From positions 111,995,289 to 112,059,288 of the forward strand of contig CM037877.1 of the NCBI GenBank assembly GCA_021292165.1: a stretch of DNA of 64,000 bases, written 5' to 3'. Below the pieces are notes generated by a model. It was not told the origin of the DNA. It did not search any database and worked only from the letters and a program-made list of their open reading frames with translations. Shown here piece after piece: positions 1 to 9,714 of this stretch (positions are counted from its first letter, which is position 1; each line of letters starts with the position of its first letter). A program made the position numbers and the translations under genes. The stretch is from Shinisaurus crocodilurus. Its lineage: Eukaryota; Chordata; Lepidosauria; Squamata; Shinisauridae.

Positions 1-1440
1 AACTTCCATTAGTTCAAAAAGCAGCAGCTCACTTCTTAACAAGAGCGAGTGGACAGGGACATATACGGTAATAAGACCTTTGCTGGAAGAGCTGTGCTGG
101 CTCTCGCCCTTTTGAACTCCTCTCCTCCAGCCAGCCTGCCACTGACTCACTGCTTTCCTCTTTCCTTTTGGACAGATAGGCAGGGATATCGAAGTATGTG
201 GCACAGCGGCCCTGCTGCGCCACACACTGGTCTCATTGCAATAGCAGGACCCCTTATTCAGTGGGAAGGTCTCCTAACTCTCCTCTAGTGCGTGCGAAGC
301 CGGGCTTCGCAGCGATGCCCACCCTGCGTCCTCTTCCCATGCCAGGAGGATCATCCTTCGAATGCGCCTGCCAGGGACAAAATGATGTCCGGGGAGTGGC
401 CATGTCCCCCCCCCCAGAAATCATTCACCCACAAAGAGCTGGGGGGGGGCTCATCTGCCCGCCCGCCCCACTCCATTACGGTTGCTTGCCCCTGCATCAT
501 GGCATCTGCACTAAACACACTCCATTGTAAGTTTGCACCAAGCGGAGCCCAGCTTCCCCAGCCCCTGACCGGATACACAACACAGACATGAAGGCAGAGG
601 TCAGAGGTTCATCACTTGCCTGGATCTTCTCACCTCTGCACGCTTTAGTGCTTTCTTGGTTCCTTCTCCCCTGCCCCCTGCTTTAAAAAAACACACAAAA
701 AACTTCCGTTCACTGATGGTCTCTTTTCCCCTTTTCCCTCCTGCAACCTGCTACTTTAACACCAGGGCACCTTATTGCAGGGCTCAGGGGAAGCCAGGGA
801 GCGAGAGAAGACAAAAATGATGGGGAGCGACAGCCAGCACTGTGAAAGGCAGGAGGGCATCCCACCACAGATTTCCTTAACACACCCCCCCTCAATTCTG
901 CCAAGGTTAACCTCCTTGAATGGGGCTTCCACTTCAGCTCCCCATGAACTGGTGTTGATGCCCCACCAATATGCCAACGGGAGGCAGGAAAATTGAATCC
1001 TTTCTCTCCTCCCATCCACCAGAGGCGGGCGGGCGGGCGGGCGGGCGGGCTCCCCCCCACCCCCACCCCCCTTGGGCCACGCAAACTTGCTTCCAGAAAT
1101 TGCCTGGAGTGGCTGGCAAGCCAGACAAGCATCACCATCTGTGGGGCTTTCCCTTGCTCCTCGGAGGAGCCAGGTTGCATCATGTACACGGGCGGCCAGT
1201 GTGGAAAGCCAAGCTGCACTTGGGCCCAATCCAGGGAGGCTTGCCAGAAATCGCCATTGAAATCAGCGGGGCTATTCAAGTTGTGATTCCAAATGGATCT
1301 GTCCATTTCTAAAACAACAAATGTGTTTTTCTTTCTTGGCGGGGGAGGGAGGGAGAGGAGGGAGAGAGTTCCTTGTGTTATTTCTGAGTGTGTGTCGACT
1401 AACAGGCAGGAGTGCGTGAGTGCGTATATTTAAAATTAAA
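1..1440. other. No gene or repeat recognised
   Basis: I see no coding exon, RNA gene or recognisable transposon here. Open frames on both strands are short, have proline- or glycine-rich composition from C/G runs, and overlap one another, so they look fortuitous. The one notable local feature is the GGGC array near 1027, listed separately. Confidence 0.5.
1027..1071. repeat. (GGGC)6 array followed by C-rich tract
   Basis: Six tandem GGGC units are followed directly by a C-rich run (CCCCCCCACCCCCACCCCC). The G-runs on the plus strand and on the minus strand could each form G-quadruplexes; that is inference from base composition only. Confidence 0.8.
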
Positions 1441-1448
1441 AAAATAGT

Positions 1449-1469
1449 TGTGTGTGTGTGTGTGTGTGA

Positions 1470-1524
<55 letters not shown>
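1449..1524. repeat. (TG)n/(GA)n compound microsatellite
   Basis: A TG-repeat passes into a GA-repeat at about 1484. The repeat-encoded reading frames across it (Ser-Leu, Cys-Val, Glu-Arg strings) are not genes. Confidence 0.95.
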
Positions 1525-1528
<4 letters not shown>

Positions 1529-1623
1529 GCAGCCAGCCAGCCAGCCCACTATGATTCTTCTAGATCTAAATGGTTCCCTCTTTTGGAGAACCATTTTTTC
1601 CTTTTCTTTTTTGTCTATTTTAC

Positions 1624-1711
1624 AGTTCAATCCTGTACATGTCTTCTCAGAAGTAAGCCCCATTGAGCTCCCTGGGACTTACTCCCAGGTAAGTGTGTAT
1701 AGGGCTGCAGG
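1624..1711. mobile_element. Short palindromic MITE (TACTCAGAAGTAAG type)
   Basis: A foldback of about 88 bp: left arm with CAATCCTGTACATGTCTTCT and AAGTAAG, right arm with ACTTACTCCCAGGTAAG and GTATAGGGCTGCAG. Diverged relatives occur at 32101-32193 and about 53389-53455. This is a very common foldback type in squamate genomes as I recall it; the superfamily is not established from this sequence. Confidence 0.6.
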
Positions 1712-1816
1712 CTTAATCTCCTTTCTGGGTTTTTGGGTTTTTTGGGGGGGGAGGCTATTTCTTGGCTGTGGTTGCTCAGGTATTATTAATTTTTTTCCCC
1801 ATTTTGCTCTGTGGAT

Positions 1817-2364
1817 GTGGAAAGGGATGGATTTTGGATGCTCACACCTTGATTGTTCCATCTATAAGCTTCTTAGTGGCAAGGAGAGGGGGTTGTTGTG
1901 CGGATGCTCATGTAAAGAGATCTATTTTTGGATGCTCAGAACTTGGTGGCCATGTTTACCAGCGTTTTGGATGCTTTTCTGTGTGGCTCTAGGGATATCA
2001 CTATCACCATCACCATTATACAGGCCTGTGGCTCACGCTGGCTCAGCTTGTCTGAGCGTGGAAAGCTAAGCAGGGTCTGGCCTGGTTATTACTTGGATGG
2101 GAGACCCCTCCTCTAGTTTCCTGCATTGAGCAGGGGGTTGGACTCGATAGGCCTTGTAGGCTCCTTCCAACTCTATGATCTATGAAATCTATGAAATCAC
2201 CATCACAATCGAAACACAGTTATCCTTTAAACTCCTGATGCACGTCAGTTTCCCCCTTCTGTGGTATGGGTTGCTGCTGGCTGTTGGGGATTCAAAAGAC
2301 TGCTCCACCTCTACTGACCCTCCGTCCACCCCACCAGTCAGATTGGCCACCAGCCACCACTATT
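1817..2364. repeat. Dispersed repeat (split by a 5S-SINE), relative of 16148-17456
   Basis: The sequence resembles 16148-17456 in order: AAAGGGATGG..., then TTGGATGCTTT...CTGTG.GGCTCT...ATATCAC, then GGTTGCTG...CTGTTGGGGATTCAAA-type sequence, ending GGCCACCAGCC. In this copy the 5S-SINE (2014-2195) interrupts it. The right end of the 16-kb copy reads GCCACCAGCCTCCACTG, the terminus of the CAGTGGAGG hAT MITE family, so this may be a longer hAT-type relative. Both copies are diverged. Confidence 0.45.
2014..2195 (+). mobile_element. 5S rRNA/CR1 chimeric SINE, copy A
   Basis: From 2024 to 2106 the sequence follows 5S rRNA: AAAGCTAAGCAGGGT (box A region), GGCCTGGTTATTACTTGGAT and TGGATGGGAGACC (box C region). 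The remainder (from about 2116) is a CR1 3' end: TTCCTGCATTGAGCAGGGGG, GGACTCGATAGG, CTCCTTCCAACTCTATGATC. The same tail is present in the CR1 fragment at 59825-60370 on the minus strand. Possible 11-bp TSDs ATCACCATCAC lie at 2003-2013 and 2196-2206, although the site is itself (ATC)-rich. Internal 5S promoter boxes would allow Pol III transcription; CR1 reverse transcriptase is the likely mobiliser (inference). Confidence 0.85.
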
Positions 2365-2391
2365 TGGAAAATATGTAAGCAAAGACACATT

Positions 2392-2772
2392 TAGGGCACA
2401 ATCCTATCAACTGTGCCCTCGATGCACAGCGGGAGGAGTGGTGGAGGCAATCTCCATCTTCCCGCTCCTCCTGCTCTGCAATTCAGCTGGATGGTCATTT
2501 TCAGCCACCTAGCTGAGGCGCTTCGGAGGGGGAGGGGAGGTGGCTGGAGCGCCACTAGGATAGGTTGTAACCTGCTGGCCCCAATCTCCTCCCCTTCCTG
2601 CCCCCTCTCCAAGGTTGATTTTCTGACCTCAGAGAAGCAGCCCAGTTCTTTCCACGCCAGCTGCGATGGGGGAGGGGAATCAAAATGTGGATCTCCAGCT
2701 CTGAAGTCAGAGCTCTGTTTCCGACCTTGGATCTGGGAATGTGATCCTATGGCCCCCTAGATGCTAGGGGGC
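2392..2772 (+). mobile_element. Long MITE family B, diverged copy 1
   Basis: Shares an exact GACCTCAGAGAAGCAGCC block with the copy at 62722-63160, and the end GATCCTATGGCC...CTAGATGCT. Its left part is more diverged. No coding capacity. No clear TSD was found. Confidence 0.6.
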
Positions 2773-3648
2773 ATGGGTTCGCTCTCTTAAAAATGTATTT
2801 CCTTTTGTCAGGCCTTTCTGATTATCAACTTACCGTGTCACCGTCATAGCCCCCAGACCCCGTGCAGTGCTGAGAAAATCTTCAAAGAATTAAAATAAAA
2901 ATTTCAAAGCAAACCCCCTCCCTGTTAAATTCATTTCTGCCACTTACTGGAAGCCAAAATAACCTTTTCCTCTCCTTTGAAAGAACTGCCCACTTATTTA
3001 TTTTACCTTAGTCATCTGTTACTATCTATAGACAATGAACACAAAATGATCGTTTTTAGTTTCTGGGGGAGGAGGAGGAGGGAGAAATCAATCCCTGGAC
3101 ACTGCTTTAGTCTCTAAAGTCATCTCCTGTCTTTCTGTCTATAGAATCAATAGACATCCATGCGCTAAAGAAGCTAACAGCAGGTTGCTATTGACTCACT
3201 GCCTAGCGCATGAAATACGGAGTGCAATTACTATTAGGCGCTTGAGGAAGTAATGCATCCTTGGCTTTAAGTGCAACGTTTTGGCAGTTATGATCATTTT
3301 TCTTCCCCAATCTCTTCAGTTACTGCACAGTTCTACTTCACGGGTGCTGCTCTGAGGAATGTGTACGTTTTAAAGGAAAGGAAGAAAGGGAGTGCATAGC
3401 TATGCCCCCAGAACATGAGTGTTCGTGGCTTTATGGCTCTTGGATCAGAATGGAAGTCTTATGCCAACAGCCAAGTAGACAGAGGCTTCCAGGACCCCAG
3501 AGTCACCAGGCATACAGAAATTAGGGTGCACTAAATTGTAACAGGGACAGAGGGTGCTTCTGGATGGGGGACTCCTAACGCTGACAATAATTGTTCTTCC
3601 GCTGTAAGCTAAAAGAGGAATTCCCATTGACTGTCCACACTTCGCAGG
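2773..3648. other. Unique-looking non-coding DNA
   Basis: No gene or repeat recognised. The sequence is of mixed complexity without palindromes or tandem units, unlike most of the window; about 2800-3360 could include conserved non-coding sequence, but this cannot be shown without alignment. Confidence 0.4.
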
Positions 3649-3656
3649 GTCTAGTG

Positions 3657-3791
3657 CAGTGTCCTCCAACCTTGGGTCCCCAGATGTTTTTGGTCTACAA
3701 CTCCCAGCATGCCCCAGCCAGCTACGCTGGCTGGGGCATGCTGGGAGTTGTAGGCCAAAAACATCTGGGGACCCAAGGTTGGAGGACACTG
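3657..3791. mobile_element. Palindromic hAT-type MITE (family P), copy 1
   Basis: Two long arms (CAGTGTCCTCCAACCTTGGG ... CCCAAGGTTGGAGGACACTG) fold over a short centre. Perfect 8-bp TSDs GTCTAGTG flank it at 3649-3656 and 3792-3799. 135 bp, no coding capacity. An 8-bp TSD and CAG/CTG ends point to hAT transposition. Confidence 0.92.
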
Positions 3792-3962
3792 GTCTAGTGC
3801 TTTTTTGGTGTGTGCATCTCAACAGCTCCCATCCCCCCAGTAGGTGTGACATAGTAGAGTGGGCAGTGTTGTGTCCTCTCCTTTCTCAACTCCTTCTCCT
3901 GACATTTTGAAGTGGGCGCTTCTTAGCACCATTTTAGTACACTGTTGTTGTTTTAAAAAAAA

Positions 3963-3986
3963 GTGTGTGTGTGTGTGTGTGTGTGG
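3963..3986. repeat. (GT)n microsatellite
   Basis: Uninterrupted GT dinucleotides after an A-run. Confidence 0.95.
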
Positions 3987-3989
3987 TTA

Positions 3990-4316
3990 TTTTTTTTAAA
4001 GAAGAATGACTATAGGCACAGGTCAAGTGGATTGCAGCCTTACTTCTGAGTAAACATGGTTACAATGGGAATGTAAATCCTGACCTTTTCTGGTCATGTT
4101 CACAACTGAGCAGGGAAACTCCTCAGCTTGATTTTTCTAGTCAATTTCTAGACTACTGTACTTCCTGGATTTTTCTGATCAGTTTCATAGCCAGGCTCAG
4201 ACAGCTGCAGAATTTTGTTATACCAGGTCATTCTGCAGACTTTTAAAGGGACTCCTTCAATTCATTGTTTCGGGCTGATTTGGCTCAGACGGAATCAGAG
4301 GCTGCCTGACTCAAGT
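3990..4316. other. No feature recognised
   Basis: About 330 bp between the GT repeat and the 3' end of the Vingi-like LINE. It contains CTTACTTCTGAGTAAACATG, a fragment of the common squamate foldback MITE type; nothing else is recognised. Confidence 0.4.
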
Positions 4317-4404
4317 CATCATCATCATCAGGCGATCACTCGTGACCGAGTAAGATTGTCTTCCGGGATAAAAGGAGGAAATTCTAAAGAAGATTGTGTA
4401 GACT

Positions 4405-7400
4405 CTAGCGATGGGTCCGTAAGTGACTGTGGAGGCCAATTCTAGATCCACACAGCTTCCCACAGTGAGGACACAGGTTACCAGATAGAAGATGGTCCTG
4501 TAAAGGATTCATTTGACGTGCTTTTCGCTTAGCACGTTTCTCCCTTTCACCTTGCACTCGGGCTTCTTCAAAGTCCATGGAACCTTTGTGAAAGGCCAAC
4601 CTCCATTTAGATCGTTCATGGGCCAGAGCTTCCCAGTTTTCGATGTTTATATTGCATTTTTTTAGATTAGCCTTATGAACATCTTTAAACCTCTTATATT
4701 GACCACCGATATTCCGCTTTCCATCCTTGAGTTGGGAGTAAAGTAACTGCTTTGGGAGACGGCAGTCAGGCATTCGAACAACATGACCGGTCCACTGAAG
4801 TTGGCGTTGAAGGATCATTTTTTCAATGCTAGTAGTCTTTGCTTCTTCCAGTACACTGACATTTGTTCGCCTATCTTCCCAAGTAATTTGCAGGATTTTC
4901 CGGAGGCAACGTTGATGAAACCTTTCAAGGAGGTGGAAGTGACGTTTATAGATAGTCCATGTTTCGCAGGCATACAATAAAGTTGGTAATACAATGGCTT
5001 CATAAACCAGTGTTTTGGTCTTCTTACAAATATCCCGATCCTCGAACACTCTATGTTTCATTCGAGAAAATGCGGCACTTGCGGAGCTCAGACGATGCTG
5101 GATTTCACTGTCGATGTTAGCTGTAACAGAAAGATAGCTGCCAAGATAGAGGAAATGATCGACATTTTCCAGTATTGTCCCGCCAAGCTGGATAGATGGC
5201 ATCACCAAAGGATTGGCTTGCACTTGCTGATGAAGCACTTTGGTTTTTTTGATGTTAAGTGAGAGACCAAGTTTTTCGTATGCTTCTGCAAAAGCATTTA
5301 GGATAGTTTGGAGATCATCCTCTGAATGTGCGGAGACCACATTATCATCAGCATACTGAAGTTCCACAACGGAGGTTGTAATTACCTTACTTTTTGCTTT
5401 CAGCCTGCTGAGATTAAAAAGCTTTCCATCTGTTCGATATATAATTCCCACACCGGTGGGAAGTTTCCCCTTGACAAGATGTAAAACCATGGCGATGAAA
5501 ATGACAAATAATGTTGGGGCGATAACACATCCCTGTTTAACACCTGATCCCACTTTAAATGGAGCACCATGAGAGCCGTTGTTGTCCAAAACCGTTGCCG
5601 TCATGTTGTCATGGAGAAGTCGCAAGATATTCACAAATTTATTGGGGCATCCAATTTTCATAAGGATAGTCCAGAGAGCTGTACGGTCTACAGTATCAAA
5701 GGCCTTAGCCAAATCGATAAATGCCATATAAAGGGGTTGATTTTGCTCCCGGCATTTTTCTTGGAGCTGGCGTGCAGTAAAAATCATGTCTACTGTCCCT
5801 CTAGAGGGGCGGAAACCATATTGAGTCTCAGGGAGGATCTCTTCTGAAATAGATAGAAGACGGTTTGCGAGAATCCTAGCAAATATTTTACCTGCGGTTG
5901 CTAAGAGAGAAATGCCCCGATAGTTTCCACAGTCTGTTCTATCACCCTTCTTAAAGAGGCTGATAATTATGGCATCCCTGAAGTCTTCTGGGATCTCTTC
6001 TCTTATCCAGATTTTTTCGATGAGTTTATGAAGATGTTGTACAAGTTCGGGGCCCCCTTCTTTAAAGATTTCAGCAGGAATCCCATCTGGTCCACTAGCT
6101 TTGTTGTTCTTCATTTGATTAATGGCTTTTTTTTACTTCATCCAAAGTGGGGAGTATTGCAAGTTCCTCTTTAATTTGTTTTTGCGGGATTTGCGGAAAA
6201 ATCTCATTATCCACCTTAGATTTACGATTTAAAAGGTCATAATAATGCTCTTTCCAACGCAGTGCAATAGACTCTTTGTCTTTTAAGAGTTTGGTGCCAT
6301 CTTTTGATTGTAAAGGGTTTGTACCATAGGTTTTTGGTCCATAAATGGCCCTTGTGGCCTTAAAAAAGCCCCGCGCATCATGGGATTCTGCAAGTTGTTG
6401 AATTTCTTCAGCTTTCTTTTTCCACCAAGCGTTCTTAAGTTCTCTTGTTCTTCTTTGGACCTCAGCCTTTGCGCTAGCGTAGGTTTTTTTCTTGGCAGCG
6501 CAGTTAATATCATTTTGCCATATTTGGAAGGCTTTCCTTTTTTGGTCAATTATATATTTAATCTCATTGTCATTTTCATCAAACCAATCCTGATGTTTCT
6601 TAGTTTCATATCCAATAGTTTGTTCACAAGCTGCAGTAATGGAGGTTTTCAGCTTAGACCAAAGGTCCTCAATGTTGTCAGGAGGTTCCGTAGGTAGATG
6701 TTCCTTAAGAAGTGATTGAAGAAGAGTTTGCTTAATAGGATCTTGAAGGGCGTGGATGTTCATTTTACGCCTTGGTTTCCTTCCTTGAAGCCTACGTTGG
6801 GGAGCAATGTTGATAACCATAGTGGACCGGATTAGTCGGTGGTCTGTCCAGCAGTCGTCAGCACTCACCATGGCCCTAGTAAGAAGTACATCGCGGCGAT
6901 CTCTAACACGGACAATTACATAATCCAGAAGATGCCAGTGCTTTGACCGTGGGTGCTGCCATGATGTTTTAAACTTATTCTTTTGTCAAAAGAGCGTGTT
7001 TGTAATAGTGAGATTATGCTCTGCACATATAGACAAAAGTAGGAGTCCGTTCGGGTTGCTATTACCAACTCCGTCTTTTCCAATAGTTTCTGGCCATAAA
7101 TCAAAGTCACGCCCGACTCTTGCATTAAAATCGCCCAGGAGGATAATTTTATCCTCCTTGGGTATCTCTGACAGGAGAGTGTCCAACTGGCTGTAAAAAC
7201 TTTCCTTGATGTCATCATCAGCATCTAATGTTGGTGCATAAGCGCTCAAAATAGTTACCTGTTGGTTATTGGCGAGCTTTAATCGAAGAGTTATCAGGCG
7301 TTCGTTAATGCCAGTAGGAACTTCTGACAAAGAGTTCACTAGTTCATTTTTGATGGCAAAGCCTACACCATGTATTCGTCGGTCCTGCTCAGGTAGTCCT

Positions 7401-7591
7401 TTCCAGAAGAAGGTATAACCTCCTTTTTCTTCTTTCAGCTGTCCCTCTCCTGCCCTTCGAGTTTCTTGAAGTGCTGCTATGTCAATTTTAAACCGTCTCA
7501 GCTCCCTTGCAATAATAGCAGTCCTACGCTCAGGGCGTTCACTATCTATGTTATCCAGCAATGTCCGTATATTCCATGTTCCAAAATTCAA
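4405..7591 (-). pseudogene. LINE ORF: endonuclease, reverse transcriptase, zinc finger (two lesions)
   Basis: The ORF would be about 1060 codons. Endonuclease: FGTWNIRTL at residues 3-11, LQETR at 41-45, SAYAPT, LGDFNARVG at 152-160, and TDHRLI near 6850. Reverse transcriptase: FIDLAKAFDTVDR, GVKQGCVIAPTLF and the catalytic YADDN (about 5344-5358). The C-terminus ends CPHCG...CG...HSHLRTH, a C2H2 finger in the last ~25 residues. Lesion 1 is a TGA at 6986-6988, where both sides are in the same frame, consistent with CGA to TGA decay at a CpG. Lesion 2 is a slip in an 8-base A run (T8 at 6127-6134 on the plus strand); removing one base restores the frame to the RT part. Everything else is open, so the copy is young. 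Product would be the reverse transcription protein of the LINE RNP. Confidence 0.88.
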
Positions 7592-8285
7592 ATGTCTTTT
7601 TCGACCGCTAAAATGGTGACCCCACTGGACGCGGTAATCCAGTCAGGGGAGAAAGAGGTAGACTATGTTTAGGGCACCTTTTCTAGCCCCCTCCCCATAC
7701 GGGGTGAGCAGAGTGGATCCTAAATAGGGCTGCTCAGTCATGGATACAGCTGCCGAGCTGCTCGACTACCTCGTTCCTTGAACAGGGCGACTGAGTCTGC
7801 ATCCACCGCCCATGTGCTGGTCCATGACTAGGGGCTTCCAGATTCACAGTCCTGCCCCCGTTGCCATTCGCCAGTCGCCATGGGACTTTTTTTTGTTTGT
7901 TGGTTGGTTGGTTGGGTTGGGTTGGGTTGGGTTGGATGGGTTGGGTTGGAAGACGCCTGTGCGTGAAACTGTTTTATGTGGGGAGATCGGTGCACAACGA
8001 ATCACCACACAAACTTGACAGAGTACGGCAGAGATCCAATGGCACGGTTACCCTGATGATTGGAAAACCATTCTCTGCTGCAGCCTTCATCCGCCTTCAC
8101 AGCCGTTGTAATTTAGGTTTAATTATCTTCCGCCTGTTCTGCCGTTGAGGACTTTATGTTTTGGATCGTTCTTTGTCTGGTTCCTCTCCCCGGACCTTAC
8201 CGCCATGGGTGACCCTACTGGGAGTACATAGCTCCCGACGGCATTGCTCACAGGATTCATCGGAACACGCAAGCCCACTCACCAC
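7592..8285 (-). promoter_or_regulatory. Probable 5' UTR/internal promoter region of the Vingi-like LINE
   Basis: Non-coding and GC-richer than the flanks, upstream of the ORF start. It contains a (GGTTG)n tract at 7900-7949. LINE 5' UTRs carry the internal promoter in this class of element; no specific promoter motif is identified here. Confidence 0.5.
7900..7949. repeat. (GGTTG/GGGTT)n short tandem repeat
   Basis: GGTT units pass into GGGTT units with one interruption (GGATGG). It is not the vertebrate telomere hexamer. Confidence 0.9.
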
Positions 8286-8400
8286 TTCAAGGTGACGATC
8301 CGGCGAGGGGATCAAGGTGACTCAAGTACTTCAAGGTGACTTCAAGTGACTTCAAGTCACCTTGAAGTCAAGTGACTTCAAGGTGACTCAAGTACCAAAT
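8285..8400. repeat. Direct and inverted CAAGGTGACTT repeats
   Basis: The words CAAGGTGACTCAAGTAC (8313-8329 and 8379-8395) and CTTCAAGGTGACTT recur, with the inverted form AAGTCACCTTGAAG between them, giving a dense mix of direct and inverted copies. It borders the LINE 5' end and could be a subterminal array of another transposon, similar in style to the GACTCG arrays elsewhere in this window (inference). Confidence 0.7.
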
Positions 8401-8489
8401 GTGAGTCAAGGTTCAGAAATCCAAGGCTTCGTGCCTCCCATTGACTATGATGGGAAATCAATAACCAGCTATAACTTTTTTCTCTTTGT

Positions 8490-9090
8490 CAGAATTGGAT
8501 TATGTTTGCAGGCATAGTAGCCCCTTAGTAGGGGATTATGCCTGCTAAATATCAGAAATATAGGTGTAGGTGGTTTTGTGCTATGCACATTTATATTTTG
8601 ATTTTTAAGAAAAGAAGAGGGAGCTGCCAATAATCTTTTTATTTCCTGGCATAATTGGATGAAAATTGCAAAGACAGTTGCCCCTTCCAAGGGGATCACG
8701 CCTGCCAAATTTGAGAATGATAGCTCAGGTGTGTGTGTGCGTGTGTGCAAATGTAGCCTTGACATTTTGAAGGTATTCAAAAAAGGATGTGCTTATCCCC
8801 TTATGGTCCTTGTGGGCTAGAGCTCTGAAAATGACAGACATCCTAGGTATTCCTAAATAAGAAGCCTGCAAAGTTTCAGAAGGATAGGTGCAACAATTTA
8901 TGTGGAAAGGGAGTCCTCAAATTTTGAAGAGGAAAATGAATGGCTTCCCCTTCTCTCTGCCCATGGATTGTTGTTTTTTTGTTTGTTTGTTTTTGGCAAT
9001 TTGCACAAAAATGGCAGACATCATAGAGGTGTCCCCAGGCAGGAAACCTGCAAAGTTTCAGAAGGATAAGTGTAGGGGCAAGAGAGTTAT
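8490..9090. repeat. Four diverged tandem units of about 163 bp
   Basis: The marker CCTGCAAAGTTTCAGAAGGA, or a diverged form of it, occurs near 8540, 8701, 8864 and 9048, spaced about 161, 163 and 184 bp. Each is preceded by GAAAAT(G/T)GCA-like and CCCC-containing sequence in the same order. The units are old, and the family is not recognised. Confidence 0.65.
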
Positions 9091-9204
9091 GATGACTGAC
9101 AGCCAGTTTAAGGCTTTTTTTCATAGTGAAGCCTGGTAGTGTTGGGGGGAAAGGCCATCTCAAAGTCCCATCCTTGCCCTCCCCCAAAGTACAGTGATTG
9201 GAAG

Positions 9205-9510
9205 GCTCCTAGTAAAATGTGCCATAGGATTAGAAGGTGAACCTGTCAGTCACTCAACCAAACTGCCCCCCCCCTTTCCCCAGCTCTCAGCATTTAGAGA
9301 AATGAAACTAAAAGACAATGTTTGGAGAGGAGACAGAATGACTGTATCTGTAAAGCCTGATTCAGTAATGAAGCCTCAAACGGGACTCGGTTCAGTTCAG
9401 GTCACTTTGGAGGGAAGCCTGCTTTGCCTCAGGAAGCACCAGAAATGGTCCGAAGGGGCCCAGTCCTGTTTGGCTTCTGCTGAATCCGATACATATTATG
9501 CATGCCAGTA
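9205..9510 (+). repeat. Unidentified dispersed repeat X, copy 1
   Basis: Starts with ATAGGATTAGAAGG...CCTGTCAGTCACTCAA (shared with 43374-43445) and continues with GAGAGGAGACAGAATG, GCTTTGCCT and GGAAGCACCAGAAATGG (shared with 42423-42615). The two other loci together span the same unit in order. No long ORF. Confidence 0.65.
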
Positions 9511-9714
9511 AAGAGATTGTAGCCTTACAGCCAAAATCTACACGTTTACTCTGAGGTATGTGCCGCTGTGTTCAATGGAACCTCTCCCTACTTGGTAAAC
9601 TCAGAGAAGCCTTGGAAGAGGGTAAGGGATTTGCTTTGCAGGACACAAAATGGCTCTGCAAATGGAAATGCATGGCAAGCAATAGAAAAAGGAGGGGCAT
9701 CGCCAACATGTCAT

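Larger units (their letters stand above)
4317..8285 (-). mobile_element. Near full-length Vingi/Ingi-like LINE
   Basis: On the minus strand the order is a 5' UTR of roughly 0.7 kb, one long ORF (7591 to 4405) with apurinic endonuclease, reverse transcriptase and a C-terminal C2H2 zinc finger, an ~85-bp 3' UTR, and a (GAT)n tail (4317-4330 on the plus strand as CATCATCATCATCA). A single-ORF LINE with endonuclease, RT and terminal zinc finger and no RNase H fits the Ingi-related Vingi clade described from hedgehog and reptiles; an RTE-like element is the alternative. The 5' boundary near 8285 is estimated from where repetitive GTGACTT sequence begins. Confidence 0.8.

Noticed and set aside
2024..2106. 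Functional 5S rRNA gene
   Set aside because: Only part of 5S is present, it is fused to a CR1 tail, and it is dispersed in three copies rather than tandem arrays.
7900..7949. GGTTG/GGGTT array as an interstitial telomere
   Set aside because: The unit is a pentamer or tetramer, not TTAGGG, and it lies within the LINE 5' region.
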